64,000 nucleotides of DNA from Pontibacter pamirensis (GCF_010015475.1 NZ_SSNI01000019.1:1-64000), one strand, 5' to 3'. Counted from the first letter of the stretch, positions 15,735-25,152 are shown. The notes: generated by a model from the sequence alone, not told the origin. Numbers and translations are program-made.

Positions 15735-17198
15735 ATGAACCTTCAAAAACTAGAAACCGGAAACACTTCTTTCGATCATATTTCTCATGGCGGGTTGCCA
15801 CTAGGCCGAACCACACTCGTGGCTGGTTCCTCCGGTAGCGCAAAAACGCTATTTGGTGCACAATTCCTGGCAATGGGTATTCAGTTGTTCGATCAACCGG
15901 GAGTTTTTGTCACGTTCGAAGAACAGATAGACGATATCCGGAACAACCTGAAAAGCTTTAACTGGGATATTGATACCTGGGAGAAAGAAGGGAAATGGAT
16001 ATTTGTGGATGCCGCCCCGAAAGAAGAGAATGTCGTAGCTGTTGGCGATTTTGACCTGAGCGCTTTCAGAGTCAGGTTAGAAAGGGCTGTTCAAAGATGC
16101 AAAGCCCAACGGGTAGTTATCGATTCTATAGGCAGCATTTTTACGCAATTTCACGAGGAGGTACATACCATCCGGCGGGAACTGATACAGGTAGCCCTTA
16201 CCTTGTCGCGTTTAGGTGCAACGTCTATTATTACGGCCGAACGCCTGGAAGAATATGGTAAAATCACCCGCTTCGGAGTAGAAGAGTTTTTGACAGATAA
16301 CGTGATTATTTTACGAAATGTGTTACAAAAAGAGAAGCGCAGAAGAACTATAGAGATCCTGAAGTTCAGGGGGAGCAACCATGAAAAAGGCGAAAACCCT
16401 TTCACTATAAACCCTGAAAAAGCTATCGTTATTATCCCGCTGTCGGCCATGAACCTGAAGCACACCTCTTCTGATGAACGGGTTACTTCTGGCATACCTG
16501 CACTGGACGACATGATAAACGGAGGTTTTTACAAAGGCTCTATTAACCTTGTTTCCGGGGCAATCGGGGCTGGTAAAACATTGCTGGTAGCCAACTTTGT
16601 GAAGGGAATCCGGGAGAAAAAAGAGCGCTGCCTGCTCATGGCTTTCGAAGAAAGCAGCGAGCAGCTTTACCGTAACGCAGCCGGCTGGGGCATCGACTTT
16701 AAGCAACTGGAAGAAGAAGGGCTCCTGAAAGTAATATGCGTTTATCCGGAGATCTCTTCCCTGGAAGATCATTTCATTAATATCCAGGAAGTTGTAGAGA
16801 GCTTTAAGCCAAACAGAATTGCGATCGACAGTTTATCTGCTTTATCGCGCACATCTACTGACAAAGGTTTCCGGGAGTTCATTATTGCCTTCACATCATA
16901 CCTCAAGCACCAGGAAATAACAGGCATGTTTACGTCCAATACGCCCTTGCTGGCAGGTGGCACATCAGATACGGAAGGTAACATCTCTCCTATAACAGAC
17001 TCTATTATTCTGTTGCGCTATGTTGAAATGTCCGGCGAAATGCAACGAAGTATAGCTGTCCTTAAAATGCGCGGCTCCAAGCACGATTCTTCTATCCGGA
17101 AGTTTTCTATTACAGATGAAGGGGCTAACATAGGAAAACACTTCGAAGGTTTAAGCGGCATTCTTACAGGTAACCCGATGCTTATTCAAGTTGAGTAG
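15735..17198 (+). CDS. kaiC: KaiC-like double-domain ATPase
   Basis: From ATG 15735 (chosen over a TTG at 15651, since the extra residues have no KaiC similarity) the protein has 487 residues and two RecA-like domains. The first has Walker A GSSGSAKT and the catalytic pair FVTFEEQ; the second has Walker A GAIGAGKT, MAFEES and IAIDSLSALSR. The C-terminal domain keeps the family signature YVEMSGEMQRSIAVLKMRGSKH. At the autophosphorylation site, cyanobacterial KaiC reads HIST(Ser431-Thr432); here it reads NISP, so the Ser is kept and the Thr is Pro, while the Thr426 equivalent is kept. A kaiB homologue follows within 65 bases; no kaiA is seen. In heterotrophic bacteria such KaiC proteins are linked to stress responses; a clock role is not shown. 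Confidence 0.92.
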   Translation: MNLQKLETGNTSFDHISHGGLPLGRTTLVAGSSGSAKTLFGAQFLAMGIQLFDQPGVFVTFEEQIDDIRNNLKSFNWDIDTWEKEGKWIFVDAAPKEENVVAVGDFDLSAFRVRLERAVQRCKAQRVVIDSIGSIFTQFHEEVHTIRRELIQVALTLSRLGATSIITAERLEEYGKITRFGVEEFLTDNVIILRNVLQKEKRRRTIEILKFRGSNHEKGENPFTINPEKAIVIIPLSAMNLKHTSSDERVTSGIPALDDMINGGFYKGSINLVSGAIGAGKTLLVANFVKGIREKKERCLLMAFEESSEQLYRNAAGWGIDFKQLEEEGLLKVICVYPEISSLEDHFINIQEVVESFKPNRIAIDSLSALSRTSTDKGFREFIIAFTSYLKHQEITGMFTSNTPLLAGGTSDTEGNISPITDSIILLRYVEMSGEMQRSIAVLKMRGSKHDSSIRKFSITDEGANIGKHFEGLSGILTGNPMLIQVE

Positions 17199-17262
17199 CA
17201 ATTTTGAATCACACCCATGTTTGCCGGCATTTACCGGCACTTTTAGCCAATCTATTCAATTT

Positions 17263-17544
17263 ATGAGCATGCATGTTTTTCAGCTCTTTATTAACGGACA
17301 CAGTCCCAGTTCAATTGAGGCAGTCGACACACTTCTTAAAATCTGCAAGGAAAATTTAGATGGTAATTATCAGCTTGAAATAATTGATATACAGAAAGAC
17401 CCTGATAAGGCAGAAGAAGCAGGTATTATAGCTATTCCTACCCTGATTAGAATGATGCCAACACCAGTTAACCGTATTATAGGAGCCCTTAACGTAAGAA
17501 GCCGCGTACTAGCCGGATTAGGGATTTCTAGTATGCACAAATAA
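17263..17544 (+). CDS. kaiB: KaiB-like thioredoxin-fold protein
   Basis: The frame is open from 17191, overlapping kaiC, but the ATG at 17263 (MSMHVFQLFINGHSPSS) gives a KaiB of about 93 residues, close to the usual size. Recognisable parts are the first strand FQLFINGHSPSSIEAV, the strand LEIIDIQKDPDKAEEAGI and the conserved AIPTLIRMMPTPVNRIIGAL, with the cis-Pro region of the thioredoxin-like fold. KaiB binds the ATPase ring of KaiC and changes its state; both sit in one transcription unit here, in the order kaiC-kaiB, opposite to cyanobacterial kaiBC. The following response regulator at 17902 may be an output partner, but a 357-base gap separates them. Confidence 0.88.
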   Translation: MSMHVFQLFINGHSPSSIEAVDTLLKICKENLDGNYQLEIIDIQKDPDKAEEAGIIAIPTLIRMMPTPVNRIIGALNVRSRVLAGLGISSMHK

Positions 17545-17901
17545 AGTTCAAGCTTATGTGCAATGTAACTACAAGTTGAAAATTTAACATTGCCTGTAAG
17601 TATACATATAGCTTTTCCAATTTTTTCTCAATCACCAAAGATTTCATCTTCTTAGCTTATATTTTCAGCAATGTCGTTTTAAAATGGGTTTTGAGAATTT
17701 TTTACACTCTTATTTAATTAGTGATTCCAGTTTGAGAAACATTTTGTTTCAATTTTAAGGTAAAGCAGGCGTGGTGCGGTTGATACATGAATAATCGTTG
17801 AACCTATAGTCGTTTCAGAATTGCCTGCCACCGAACATTCAATCTTTAGTAACCCTTCATTGCATTGGCAAAGGTCACTGTTTTGACGCAATAGTAAAAA
17901 G
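17545..17901. other. AT-rich gap between kaiB and the response regulator
   Basis: No ORF of note and no strong hairpin was found. It probably holds the promoter of the response regulator gene, but no clear TAnnTTTG box with a TTG partner was recognised. Confidence 0.4.
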
Positions 17902-18285
17902 ATGAAAAAAAATATATTGCTGATAGATGATGATGCCACCTACATTTATCTCCTGAAGTACCAGCTGAGAAAGCATCGAATAGTCGGGGAGATTGTCACC
18001 GCATGTAATGGCTCAGAGGCGTTAGAGATCATCAAAAGAGGCCTTGAAAGTGGTGAACTGCCACAGGTCATTATCTCGGACATTGAGATGCCGCTTATGA
18101 GTGGCATCACGTTTTACAAGGAAATAGCAAGGCTCAAGCTGATTGACTATGCAGTCACAAGGGTAGTACTCAACAGCAGCAATTCTCAGTACAAAGTGCT
18201 GGACTGGTCAGTGGAAAGTCCCCATGTTGTCTACTTTTCAAAGCCATTGACGGAGGAACACCTGCTAACGATACTTGCCAACTAG
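17902..18285 (+). CDS. Single-domain response regulator (CheY-like)
   Basis: The 127-residue receiver domain starts MKKNILLIDDDATYIYLL, with the acidic pair in the first loop, the phosphoacceptor Asp in VIISDIEMPLMSG, the Ser in VVLNSSNS at the switch position and the Lys in VYFSKPL. There is no output domain, so it must act by protein contact, in the type common in Bacteroidota phosphorelays with hybrid kinases. It lies 357 bases after kaiB and may connect to the Kai pair, which is an inference. A second single-domain receiver, of a different subgroup, lies at 26659-27072. Confidence 0.9.
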   Translation: MKKNILLIDDDATYIYLLKYQLRKHRIVGEIVTACNGSEALEIIKRGLESGELPQVIISDIEMPLMSGITFYKEIARLKLIDYAVTRVVLNSSNSQYKVLDWSVESPHVVYFSKPLTEEHLLTILAN

Positions 18286-18547
18286 TTTCAGACTATTTAT
18301 TTGTACCAATAGACAATGGCTTGCACACTAATAAACTTTCCTTTCACTCAACCCTTATAGTGAAGTTCTGGTGCAGCAGCATGCTCAAATAACTTGTACC
18401 TAAAGGCGAGGTCAACTCTATTCTCCAGAATTCCCCTGCTTATATATTCATCTAAGACGCAGCGTTTCCTATGCTGCACCACGCATTTTCTGTTTCCAAC
18501 CTAAACCTTGAAGCCAAATCGACTATCAATTTAAGTTATTTTCAAAA
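18286..18547. other. Gap before the repeat-bearing promoter
   Basis: Nothing is recognised here; the conserved promoter parts start at 18548. Confidence 0.35.
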
Positions 18548-18667
18548 CATGTGATTTATGTAATATATACGTATCAATATGTAACACATCACAATCTGAT
18601 CAGCCCCATCTTTGTAATATCATAAAGCTGTGCGTAGTATAAGATGCACACACCCGCCAGTAACGGA
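18548..18667 (+). promoter_or_regulatory. Promoter with two 21-bp-spaced repeats, twin of the one at 13540
   Basis: ATGTAATA (18558-18565) and ATGTAACA (18579-18586) are 21 bp apart. CATCTTTG (18607-18614) starts 28 bases after the second repeat, as in the twin, and CCGCCAGTAACGGA recurs at 18654-18667. The string AAAACATGTGAT precedes the first repeat in both. It stands in front of the DUF3494 lipoprotein and barrel-OmpA genes, which ties them to the same control as the small barrel at 13993. Confidence 0.6.
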
Positions 18668-18686
18668 ACATTAATAATTTACCACA

Positions 18687-20417
18687 TTGAATTTAAAAAG
18701 ACTATTGACATCCCTTGCTATGGCATCGGTTGTTGTAATTGCCGGATGTAAGGAAGATACATTCATTGAAAGTTTTGGCGTCTGCCCTGTTGTTTTATCC
18801 ACCAGCCCTGAAGATGGCGCCACGGAGGTATCCCGGGAAAAGACAGTAACGGTTACTTTCAACGAGAAAATCAATCCTGAAACAATCAACCAAACATCCT
18901 TCTCGTTAGTAGGCTCAGAGAATGTTCCCGGCACCATCACCTACAACACTGAAAACAACACGCTCTCTTTCGACCCAACCAACCGCCTTGAACCCGCTAC
19001 TACCTACACAGGTAGGGTAACAACATCAGTGAAAGATTTGATGGGCAATGCCCTGCAAAGAGATCATGTATGGACATTCAGTACCGGTGCACTTGTATCG
19101 CCTGTTGTAGTTTCTACTGACCCGGCGAATACGGCAACGGGCATTATGCTAAATAAAGCAATAGCCGCTTCCTTTAGTGTTCCCATGGACCCTTCGACGC
19201 TGAACACGACTACATTCACCGTAAAGCAAGGTGCAACCGCAGTTGCAGGAACAGTTACCTATTCCAACACAACAGCTGTCTTTACGCCTGCCAGTAACCT
19301 GGAAGCAAATACAGTGTATACCGGAACCATAACAACTGGTGCCAAAAACACAGAAGGCACCCCTCTGGTAAGTAACTATGTATGGACTTTTACCACTAAA
19401 CCTAACACCGTACCCACTGTTACCGCTACCGACCCTACTAACCAGGCTACTGGTGTTACTCTTAACAAAGTGATTACTGCCAATTTCAGCGAAGGTATGA
19501 ATCCTTCAACACTCACGGCAACGTCCTTTACTTTGAAAACAGGAACAACAACAGTGGCTGGCGACATTATCTACACCGGCACAACGGCCAGTTTCACTCC
19601 TGCCAATAACCTGGCTGCTAACACTACCTATACTGCTACCATCACTACTGCAGCCAAGAGCACAAATGATATAGCCTTAGCCGACAACTATGAGTGGACA
19701 TTTACGACGGTAGCCAATAATACCTCTCAACCAGGTACACCGGCAACACCACAAATGGGAGTCGATTTGAAAACTGCGGGCCGCTTCGGCATCTTTGCTG
19801 GTGTAGGCATCAGTAACAATGCAGGATTTAGTGAAATCAGAAACTTGGATGTGGGTATAACACCGGGTGTTCGCTCATCCGTAACTGGTTTTCCGCCGGC
19901 AATTGTTGTGAACGGCGCCATTTACGCATCCGATGACATTGCACCTCCGGGCACTGCCGCCATGCTGTTAGAGGCGAAGCAGGATCTGCTGGAAGCTTAC
20001 CTCTTTGCTGAAGGCGCATCTTCTCCGGCACCAGCCACAGTAGCTGGCGACCAGGGTGGCAAAACACTTGCCCCGGGTATTTACAAATCTACTTCTACTT
20101 TATTAGTACAGGCCGGTGATTTAACACTGGATGCACAAGGCGACCCGAATGCAGTATGGATCTTCCAAATAGCTTCAGACTTTACCACTGTTGGTGGTGC
20201 AGGCGGTAACATTATACTTACTGGCGGCGCACAGGCTAAAAACATCTTCTGGCAAACAGGCAGCTCCGCCACCATCGGCGACGGCACATCCTTTAAAGGA
20301 AACGTGCTTGCCCTTACCTCTATCACCATGAACTCAGGTGCCAGAGCAGTAGGTAGAATGCTGGCGCTGAACGGCGCGGTAGTCATGACCAATACCAACA
20401 TCATTGAGAAGCCTTAA
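18687..20417 (+). CDS. Lipoprotein with three Ig-like domains and a DUF3494 (ice-binding-like) domain
   Basis: This 576-residue protein starts at TTG 18687, directly before a lipoprotein signal (LTSLAMASVVVIAGCKED, Cys at residue 21). Three Ig-like repeats of the SbsA/Big_5 type follow (about residues 30-125, 130-235, 236-345), each with a P-x-NxATG-V/I-xLNK start and a YxWTFTT end. Residues from about 356 form a DUF3494 domain (DLKTAGRFGIFAGVGISNNA, GGKTLAPGIYKSTSTLLV, WIFQIASDFTTVGGAGGNI, GNVLALTSITMNSGARAVG), the fold of ice-binding proteins but also of many surface adhesins. It is probably displayed on the cell surface. The next gene starts 11 bases later and is likely cotranscribed. Ice binding is not implied. 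Confidence 0.88.
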   Translation: MNLKRLLTSLAMASVVVIAGCKEDTFIESFGVCPVVLSTSPEDGATEVSREKTVTVTFNEKINPETINQTSFSLVGSENVPGTITYNTENNTLSFDPTNRLEPATTYTGRVTTSVKDLMGNALQRDHVWTFSTGALVSPVVVSTDPANTATGIMLNKAIAASFSVPMDPSTLNTTTFTVKQGATAVAGTVTYSNTTAVFTPASNLEANTVYTGTITTGAKNTEGTPLVSNYVWTFTTKPNTVPTVTATDPTNQATGVTLNKVITANFSEGMNPSTLTATSFTLKTGTTTVAGDIIYTGTTASFTPANNLAANTTYTATITTAAKSTNDIALADNYEWTFTTVANNTSQPGTPATPQMGVDLKTAGRFGIFAGVGISNNAGFSEIRNLDVGITPGVRSSVTGFPPAIVVNGAIYASDDIAPPGTAAMLLEAKQDLLEAYLFAEGASSPAPATVAGDQGGKTLAPGIYKSTSTLLVQAGDLTLDAQGDPNAVWIFQIASDFTTVGGAGGNIILTGGAQAKNIFWQTGSSATIGDGTSFKGNVLALTSITMNSGARAVGRMLALNGAVVMTNTNIIEKP

Positions 20418-20428
20418 TCAACACGAAA

Positions 20429-22438
20429 ATGACCATCAAAAATAACAATACCGGATCGCGCCAAGCGTGGTCTGCCTCTAAGCTTACGCTTACAAGTATA
20501 GCGCTAAGTACCTTACTCATCACCGGAATACAGGTACAAACACAGGCGCAGGATGCTCCGTTCACCAAACCATCGTGGTGGTTTGGCGCAGCAGCCGGTG
20601 CAAACTTTAACTTCTACCGCGGTTCTACCCAGAAGCTGAACGCGCAGTTGACTCCGCCAGTAGCATTCCATAACGGCAATGGCGTTGGTCTTTTCGCGGC
20701 ACCACTTATAGAGTACCGTCGTCCGGAATCAAGATGGGGGCTTATGCTGCAAACAGGCTACGACAGCCGCAGAGGCACCTTCGATCAGCAAATTACCCCA
20801 TGTGATTGCCCTGTGGATCTAAGCACTAAGCTTAGCTATATCACAGTGGAGCCAAGTCTTCGCTTCGCCCCTTTTAAAGCATCAGGTTTCTATTTAATGG
20901 GCGGCCCAAGATTAGCCTTCAATGTGAAAAAGGAGTTTAGGTACGAACTAGGCATTAACCCAGCTTACCCGGATCAGGAAAAGAACCCTGTTGTTAATGG
21001 TGACCTGAGTGATGTAAAACAAACGCTTCTTTCGATGCAGGTTGGGGCCGGATACGACATTCCGCTTAACTCACAGGATAATCGTAACCAGCTTATACTT
21101 TCTCCTTTCGTGACGTACCAGCCATACTTTGGCCAGTCGCCACGCAGTATTGAGACCATGACGGTAAATACCTTACGGGTAGGTGCCGCCCTTAAATTCG
21201 GACGTGGAAAAGCGAACACGCCTACAGTTGTAAACAATGTACAGTTCTCTGTTGATTCTCCTACCAACATCACGGCAGACCGAAGAGTAAGAGAAACATT
21301 CCCGCTTCGTAACTATGTGTTCTTTAACCAAGGTTCTACTGCCATTCCAGACCGGTATGTGCTATTAGAGAAAGACCAGGTAAAAGATTTTAAGGAAGAT
21401 CAACTGGAAGTATTTACTCCTAAAACACTGTCTGGCCGTTCAGAGCGCGAAATGGCGGTATACTACAATGTACTCAACATTTTAGGTGACCGTATGGGCA
21501 AAAACCCAGCATCCACTATAACGTTGGTCGGCTCGTCTGAAAATGGCCCGCAGGAAGGCAAGGTAATGGCTGAAACGGTGAAAAGCTACCTTGTGAACAC
21601 ATTCAGTATCGACGCTTCGCGCATCAGCATTGAAGGACGTAACAAACCTAAACTGCCTTCTGAGCAACCAGGTGGTACAAAAGAACTGGAACTGCTCCGT
21701 GAAGGTGACCGTCGTGTGTCTATTGAAAGTAACTCACCCGCCTTATTGATGGAGTTCCAGAGTGGCCCGGAAGCTGCCCTGAAACCAGTGGAGATAATGG
21801 CTATACAGGAAGCCCCACTTGATTCCTATGTTACTTTTACTACAGCAGGTTCAGCCAAAGCATATACTTCATGGTCTATGGAGATAACAGATGACAAAGG
21901 CGTCGTTCAGAATTTAGGACCTTACATGCAGGAAACTGTAAGCATACCCGGCAAATCCATTTTAGGAAACCGCCCGAAAGGAACTTACCTTGTAACCATG
22001 CTGGGCACGAAAGAAGATGGCACCATCGAAAAGAAAGTGGCTACTGTAAACATGGTGCTATGGACCCCGGCAAAAGACGAAGAAGGCCAGCGTTACAGCG
22101 TGCTTTATGAGTTCAACGATTCAAAGGCTATAACCACCTATGAAAAATACCTGACCGAGATTGTGACGCCTAAAATACCCCAGGGTGGCAAGGTTATCAT
22201 CCATGGCCACACAGACGTCATCGGAGATGAAGGGAAGAACAGGAACCTGTCTTTAGCTAGAGCCAATGATGTGAAAAGGATCATCGAAAACAGCTTGGCG
22301 AAAGCAGGTAGAAAAGATGTGAAGTTTGAAGTGCAGGGATTTGGCGAAGATAAAAATCTGTCACCATTCAATAACAAGTTTCCGGAAGAGCGTTTTTATA
22401 ACAGAACAGTTATAATTGATATTGTCCCCGGGAAATAA
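20429..22438 (+). CDS. Outer-membrane barrel protein with OmpA-type peptidoglycan-binding domain
   Basis: The 669-residue protein has an N-terminal signal (LTLTSIALSTLLITGIQVQTQAQ). Residues 45-275 form an outer-membrane barrel (SWWFGAAAGANFNFYRG, RWGLMLQTGYDSRRG, GFYLMGGPRLAFNV, LRVGAALKFGRGK). A first OmpA-like half (about 295-435: TITLVGSSENGPQEGKVMAE, ISIEGRNKPKLPSEQ) lacks the peptidoglycan motif, whereas the C-terminal one (about 560-669) is complete: KVIIHGHTDVIGDEGKNRNL, ARANDVKRII and NRTVIIDI. It anchors the outer membrane to the cell wall. It is in one unit with the DUF3494 lipoprotein upstream, under the repeat-bearing promoter, and ends in a 19-bp terminator hairpin. Confidence 0.88.
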   Translation: MTIKNNNTGSRQAWSASKLTLTSIALSTLLITGIQVQTQAQDAPFTKPSWWFGAAAGANFNFYRGSTQKLNAQLTPPVAFHNGNGVGLFAAPLIEYRRPESRWGLMLQTGYDSRRGTFDQQITPCDCPVDLSTKLSYITVEPSLRFAPFKASGFYLMGGPRLAFNVKKEFRYELGINPAYPDQEKNPVVNGDLSDVKQTLLSMQVGAGYDIPLNSQDNRNQLILSPFVTYQPYFGQSPRSIETMTVNTLRVGAALKFGRGKANTPTVVNNVQFSVDSPTNITADRRVRETFPLRNYVFFNQGSTAIPDRYVLLEKDQVKDFKEDQLEVFTPKTLSGRSEREMAVYYNVLNILGDRMGKNPASTITLVGSSENGPQEGKVMAETVKSYLVNTFSIDASRISIEGRNKPKLPSEQPGGTKELELLREGDRRVSIESNSPALLMEFQSGPEAALKPVEIMAIQEAPLDSYVTFTTAGSAKAYTSWSMEITDDKGVVQNLGPYMQETVSIPGKSILGNRPKGTYLVTMLGTKEDGTIEKKVATVNMVLWTPAKDEEGQRYSVLYEFNDSKAITTYEKYLTEIVTPKIPQGGKVIIHGHTDVIGDEGKNRNLSLARANDVKRIIENSLAKAGRKDVKFEVQGFGEDKNLSPFNNKFPEERFYNRTVIIDIVPGK

Positions 22439-22461
22439 TCAACCAAGATATTCCAGTATTT

Positions 22462-22505
22462 ATAAAAGCAAAAGCCGTCTGAATGGACGGCTTTTGCTTT
22501 TATAA
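22462..22505 (+). terminator. 19-bp perfect terminator hairpin
   Basis: The arms at 22462-22480 and 22487-22505 pair perfectly around TGAATG, with a T-rich descending arm. It closes the DUF3494/OmpA transcription unit 24 bases after the stop codon. Confidence 0.85.
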
Positions 22506-22795
22506 TAGTTTACCTACTAGTCAAGTGAATTTACGCAATCCTAAAAAGTACGATAATACCATTCCTAAAGACTAACCCGAGACATGAGAGCTTATATTGT
22601 GGCATAGCGCTCAACAGCAGCAAAGCCCACACTATCGAGCGGGCTTTGCCATCTCTACAGGGTTTTTAGGGCAAAATATTTCTCTACTTACCTAAATCCA
22701 GTCCTTTACTCTCCCTCGTAGGTCTTGCAACGCTACAGGATAAGCGCTTTACCTGTAGCCTCTTTAATTCTTGTTTTACTGATAAGTACAAAATT
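22506..22795. other. Gap with one orphan hairpin
   Basis: GCAAAGCCC (22620-22628) pairs with GGGCTTTGC (22641-22649). There is no T run and no gene ahead of it. The promoter of the ferritin-like pair must lie here, but none was identified. Confidence 0.4.
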
Positions 22796-23509
22796 ATGAA
22801 AGAACTACACGACAGTCCTGCTGGAAAAGACGGCAGCCTGAAAAACTCCCTTGTGGTACCCATGCAACGCAGGATGTTCTTCCGTTATGCAGGCGCAACC
22901 GCTGCAGCTACCACCCTTCTTTTTGCTACGTCCTGCGATGAAGATGATGACGTGATGCCGCCAACCGACCCAATGGCAGTTGATCTTGGTTCTGGCGATA
23001 CAGGTATTCTAAACTACGCTTATGCCCTGGAGCAGCTGGAGGCGGCTTTTTATAACGAGGTTGTTGCAAAATCTTTAAGCATGTTCAACCAATCGGAACA
23101 GCAGATTATGCAGGACCTGAAAGGCCATGAGGCCATTCACCGGGATTTCCTACAGGCGGCCTTGGGCTCCTCCGCCATACCAGACCTGGAGGTAGATTTC
23201 AGCTCCGTCAACTTCAATGACAAAAACAGCATCTTAACTACCGCCCGGACTTTCGAAGACTTGGGGGTGGCCGCCTACAACGGTGCGGGAAAGTTTTTGG
23301 AAAATGCAGGCTTCCTTACACTGGCTGGTAAAATCGTGTCGGTGGAGGCACGCCATGCTGCCGTTATCCGCGATCTTATCTCAAACGGCACCTTCTCCGA
23401 TTCGGCCGATGACAACGGCCTTGACCCTGCAATGATGCCTGCCGATGTACTGGCAGCAGCTTCCGCCTTTATAACCACAAAAATTTCTGCTAACAACTTA
23501 CCAAAATAA
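22796..23509 (+). CDS. Ferritin-like domain lipoprotein with Tat-like signal
   Basis: The 237-residue protein has an N-terminal RRMFFRYAGATAAATTLLFATSC, a twin-arginine followed by a hydrophobic stretch and a lipobox Cys, so it may be a Tat-exported lipoprotein. The mature part is a Ferritin_2-type four-helix bundle with the expected ligand pattern: Glu in ALEQLEAAFYNEV, ExxH in GHEAIHRDF, Glu in TFEDLGVAAYNGA and ExxH in VEARHAAVI. Such proteins (related to plant desiccation protein PCC13-62) are frequent in stress-tolerant bacteria. Iron storage is not proven. The next gene, a paralogue, starts 5 bases later, so they form one unit. Confidence 0.88.
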   Translation: MKELHDSPAGKDGSLKNSLVVPMQRRMFFRYAGATAAATTLLFATSCDEDDDVMPPTDPMAVDLGSGDTGILNYAYALEQLEAAFYNEVVAKSLSMFNQSEQQIMQDLKGHEAIHRDFLQAALGSSAIPDLEVDFSSVNFNDKNSILTTARTFEDLGVAAYNGAGKFLENAGFLTLAGKIVSVEARHAAVIRDLISNGTFSDSADDNGLDPAMMPADVLAAASAFITTKISANNLPK

Positions 23510-23514
23510 CAGCC

Positions 23515-24315
23515 ATGAACATTTTCAGAATTATAGAAGACATAGAAAAGGTAGACTCTGAGGTATATAACAGACTTGACTCACGCCGGAATGCTTTTAA
23601 AAACCTTGGCACCTTTGGTAAAAAGGCCACACTGGCTGCAATTCCTCTGGCGCTCGGTTCTATTTTCCAGAAGGCTTATGGTCAAAGCAACGGCATGATC
23701 CTGGAGGTGCTTAATTTCGCCCTCAAGTTAGAGTACCTGGAGCGAAATTTCTATACACAGGCTTTAGCGGCTGATGGGTTAATAGCGGACGGCGCGGCGA
23801 GAACCGCTATACAAACAATCCAGATGCACGAGGCGGCGCATGTAGACCTGCTGATAGCGACCATCCAGAGCCTGAATGCTACTCCTATAAGCGAGCCTAC
23901 TTTTAATTTCGGCAAGAACTTTCCGGACTGGAACACTAACTATCAGACTTTCCTGACTTTGGCACAGGCTTTTGAGGACACGGGTGTGCGTGCTTACAAG
24001 GGCCAGGCAGCTAACTTGATCAGCAACGACGCAGTGCTCACGGCTGCTCTACAGATTCATTCGGTAGAGGCACGCCATGCGGCCCATATCCGTCGCATGC
24101 GCAGTAACCCAGCCTGGATTATTAGTGCCGGGGAGAGCAGCAACGTACCTGCCGGTGCCCAACCAGTTTATGCCGGCGAAGACAACCTTTCACAAGGCAG
24201 TGTAAATGACATTACAACACTTGGCGGCGGCTATTCTGCAGAAATTGCCACCGCAGCGTTTGATGAGCCGCTGACCAAAGAGCAGGTTGTTGAAATTGTC
24301 TCACTGTTCGAATAA
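23515..24315 (+). CDS. Ferritin-like domain protein, second of a tandem pair
   Basis: The 266-residue protein shares the ligand layout of its neighbour: LKLEYLERNFYTQAL, QMHEAAHVDLL, AFEDTGVRAYKGQA and VEARHAAHIRRM. Before the bundle, residues 38-62 (KKATLAAIPLALGSIFQKAYGQ) look like a signal peptide with a long N-region containing RRNAFKNLGTFGKKA, a possible degenerate Tat signal. A C-terminal extension of about 70 residues follows the bundle. It is the second gene of the unit, 5 bases after the first. Together the two are likely an exported di-iron pair; the reaction is unknown. Confidence 0.86.
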   Translation: MNIFRIIEDIEKVDSEVYNRLDSRRNAFKNLGTFGKKATLAAIPLALGSIFQKAYGQSNGMILEVLNFALKLEYLERNFYTQALAADGLIADGAARTAIQTIQMHEAAHVDLLIATIQSLNATPISEPTFNFGKNFPDWNTNYQTFLTLAQAFEDTGVRAYKGQAANLISNDAVLTAALQIHSVEARHAAHIRRMRSNPAWIISAGESSNVPAGAQPVYAGEDNLSQGSVNDITTLGGGYSAEIATAAFDEPLTKEQVVEIVSLFE

Positions 24316-24594
24316 TCAAAATCTGAAACAACTAATCAATTAGCTGTTTACCAACCGATGTAAAAGAGGGCTGCCTAGAGTGGCCCTTTTCCATGAGTTT
24401 ATAGCTACACAAATGTTCAACCCAATTTTAATCCTTCAAATGGTACGATACTCTCACATATACATTTTAAAACTTTTTTACCTCCATTCAGTTTAGGGAT
24501 TATCCAAAATAAGAACACACACTGTGTATACTTTACGATATACTTGTTACCTTACGTGTACCCTCATCATGGCATACTTATATAGGTAGACTCA

Positions 24595-25152
24595 TTGGCT
24601 GATCAACAACCCATACCTAAACTAACTGAGGAGGACCTGGTGTCACGCTTGCGTGCCCGGGATACTTCAGCCATGTCGGTGCTGTACGACATGTACAGTG
24701 CCACTTTATATGGGGTTGTTTTGCAGATCGTCAAGGTAGAAGCGATAGCCGAGGATGTGCTGCAGGAAGCGTTCGTGAAGATATGGAACTCATTCGGCAG
24801 CTACGATGCTTCAAAGGGGCGGCTGTTTACCTGGATGATAAACATCTGCAGGAACCAAGCCATTGATGTAATCCGCTCGAAGCAGCACCGCGTGAACAAC
24901 ATGACGGAGGATATAGCGGGAAGCGTGCGCTCCGGGCTTTACTCAGATGAATTTAAGCCGGAGCATGTCGGTGTTCGTGAGATGCTGGAGCGCCTGAATC
25001 CTGAGCAGAGGCAAGTCATTGACCTGATGTACTTCGAGGGGCTGACACAAAGCGAGATTGCGGAGGAATACAACATCCCATTGGGAACAGTGAAGACCAG
25101 AGCCCGCAGCGCAGTGAAGTTTTTAGCAAAATTCTTTAAAGGCCGTGCATAA
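24595..25152 (+). CDS. ECF-type RNA polymerase sigma factor
   Basis: The 185-residue protein starts at TTG 24595; no ATG lies early enough to keep region 2 intact. Region 2 is SVLYDMYSATLYGVVLQIVK, DVLQEAFVKIWNSFGSYD and GRLFTWMINICRNQAIDVIR, and region 4 is LNPEQRQVIDLMYFEGLTQS and EIAEEYNIPLGTVKTRARSA. It resembles the SigK/RpoE-type ECF group that works with RskA-like anti-sigma factors. The anti-sigma gene overlaps its end by 8 bases, which points to translational coupling. Its regulon is unknown; the ferritin-like pair just upstream is a candidate. No autoregulatory promoter was recognised. Confidence 0.92.
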   Translation: MADQQPIPKLTEEDLVSRLRARDTSAMSVLYDMYSATLYGVVLQIVKVEAIAEDVLQEAFVKIWNSFGSYDASKGRLFTWMINICRNQAIDVIRSKQHRVNNMTEDIAGSVRSGLYSDEFKPEHVGVREMLERLNPEQRQVIDLMYFEGLTQSEIAEEYNIPLGTVKTRARSAVKFLAKFFKGRA

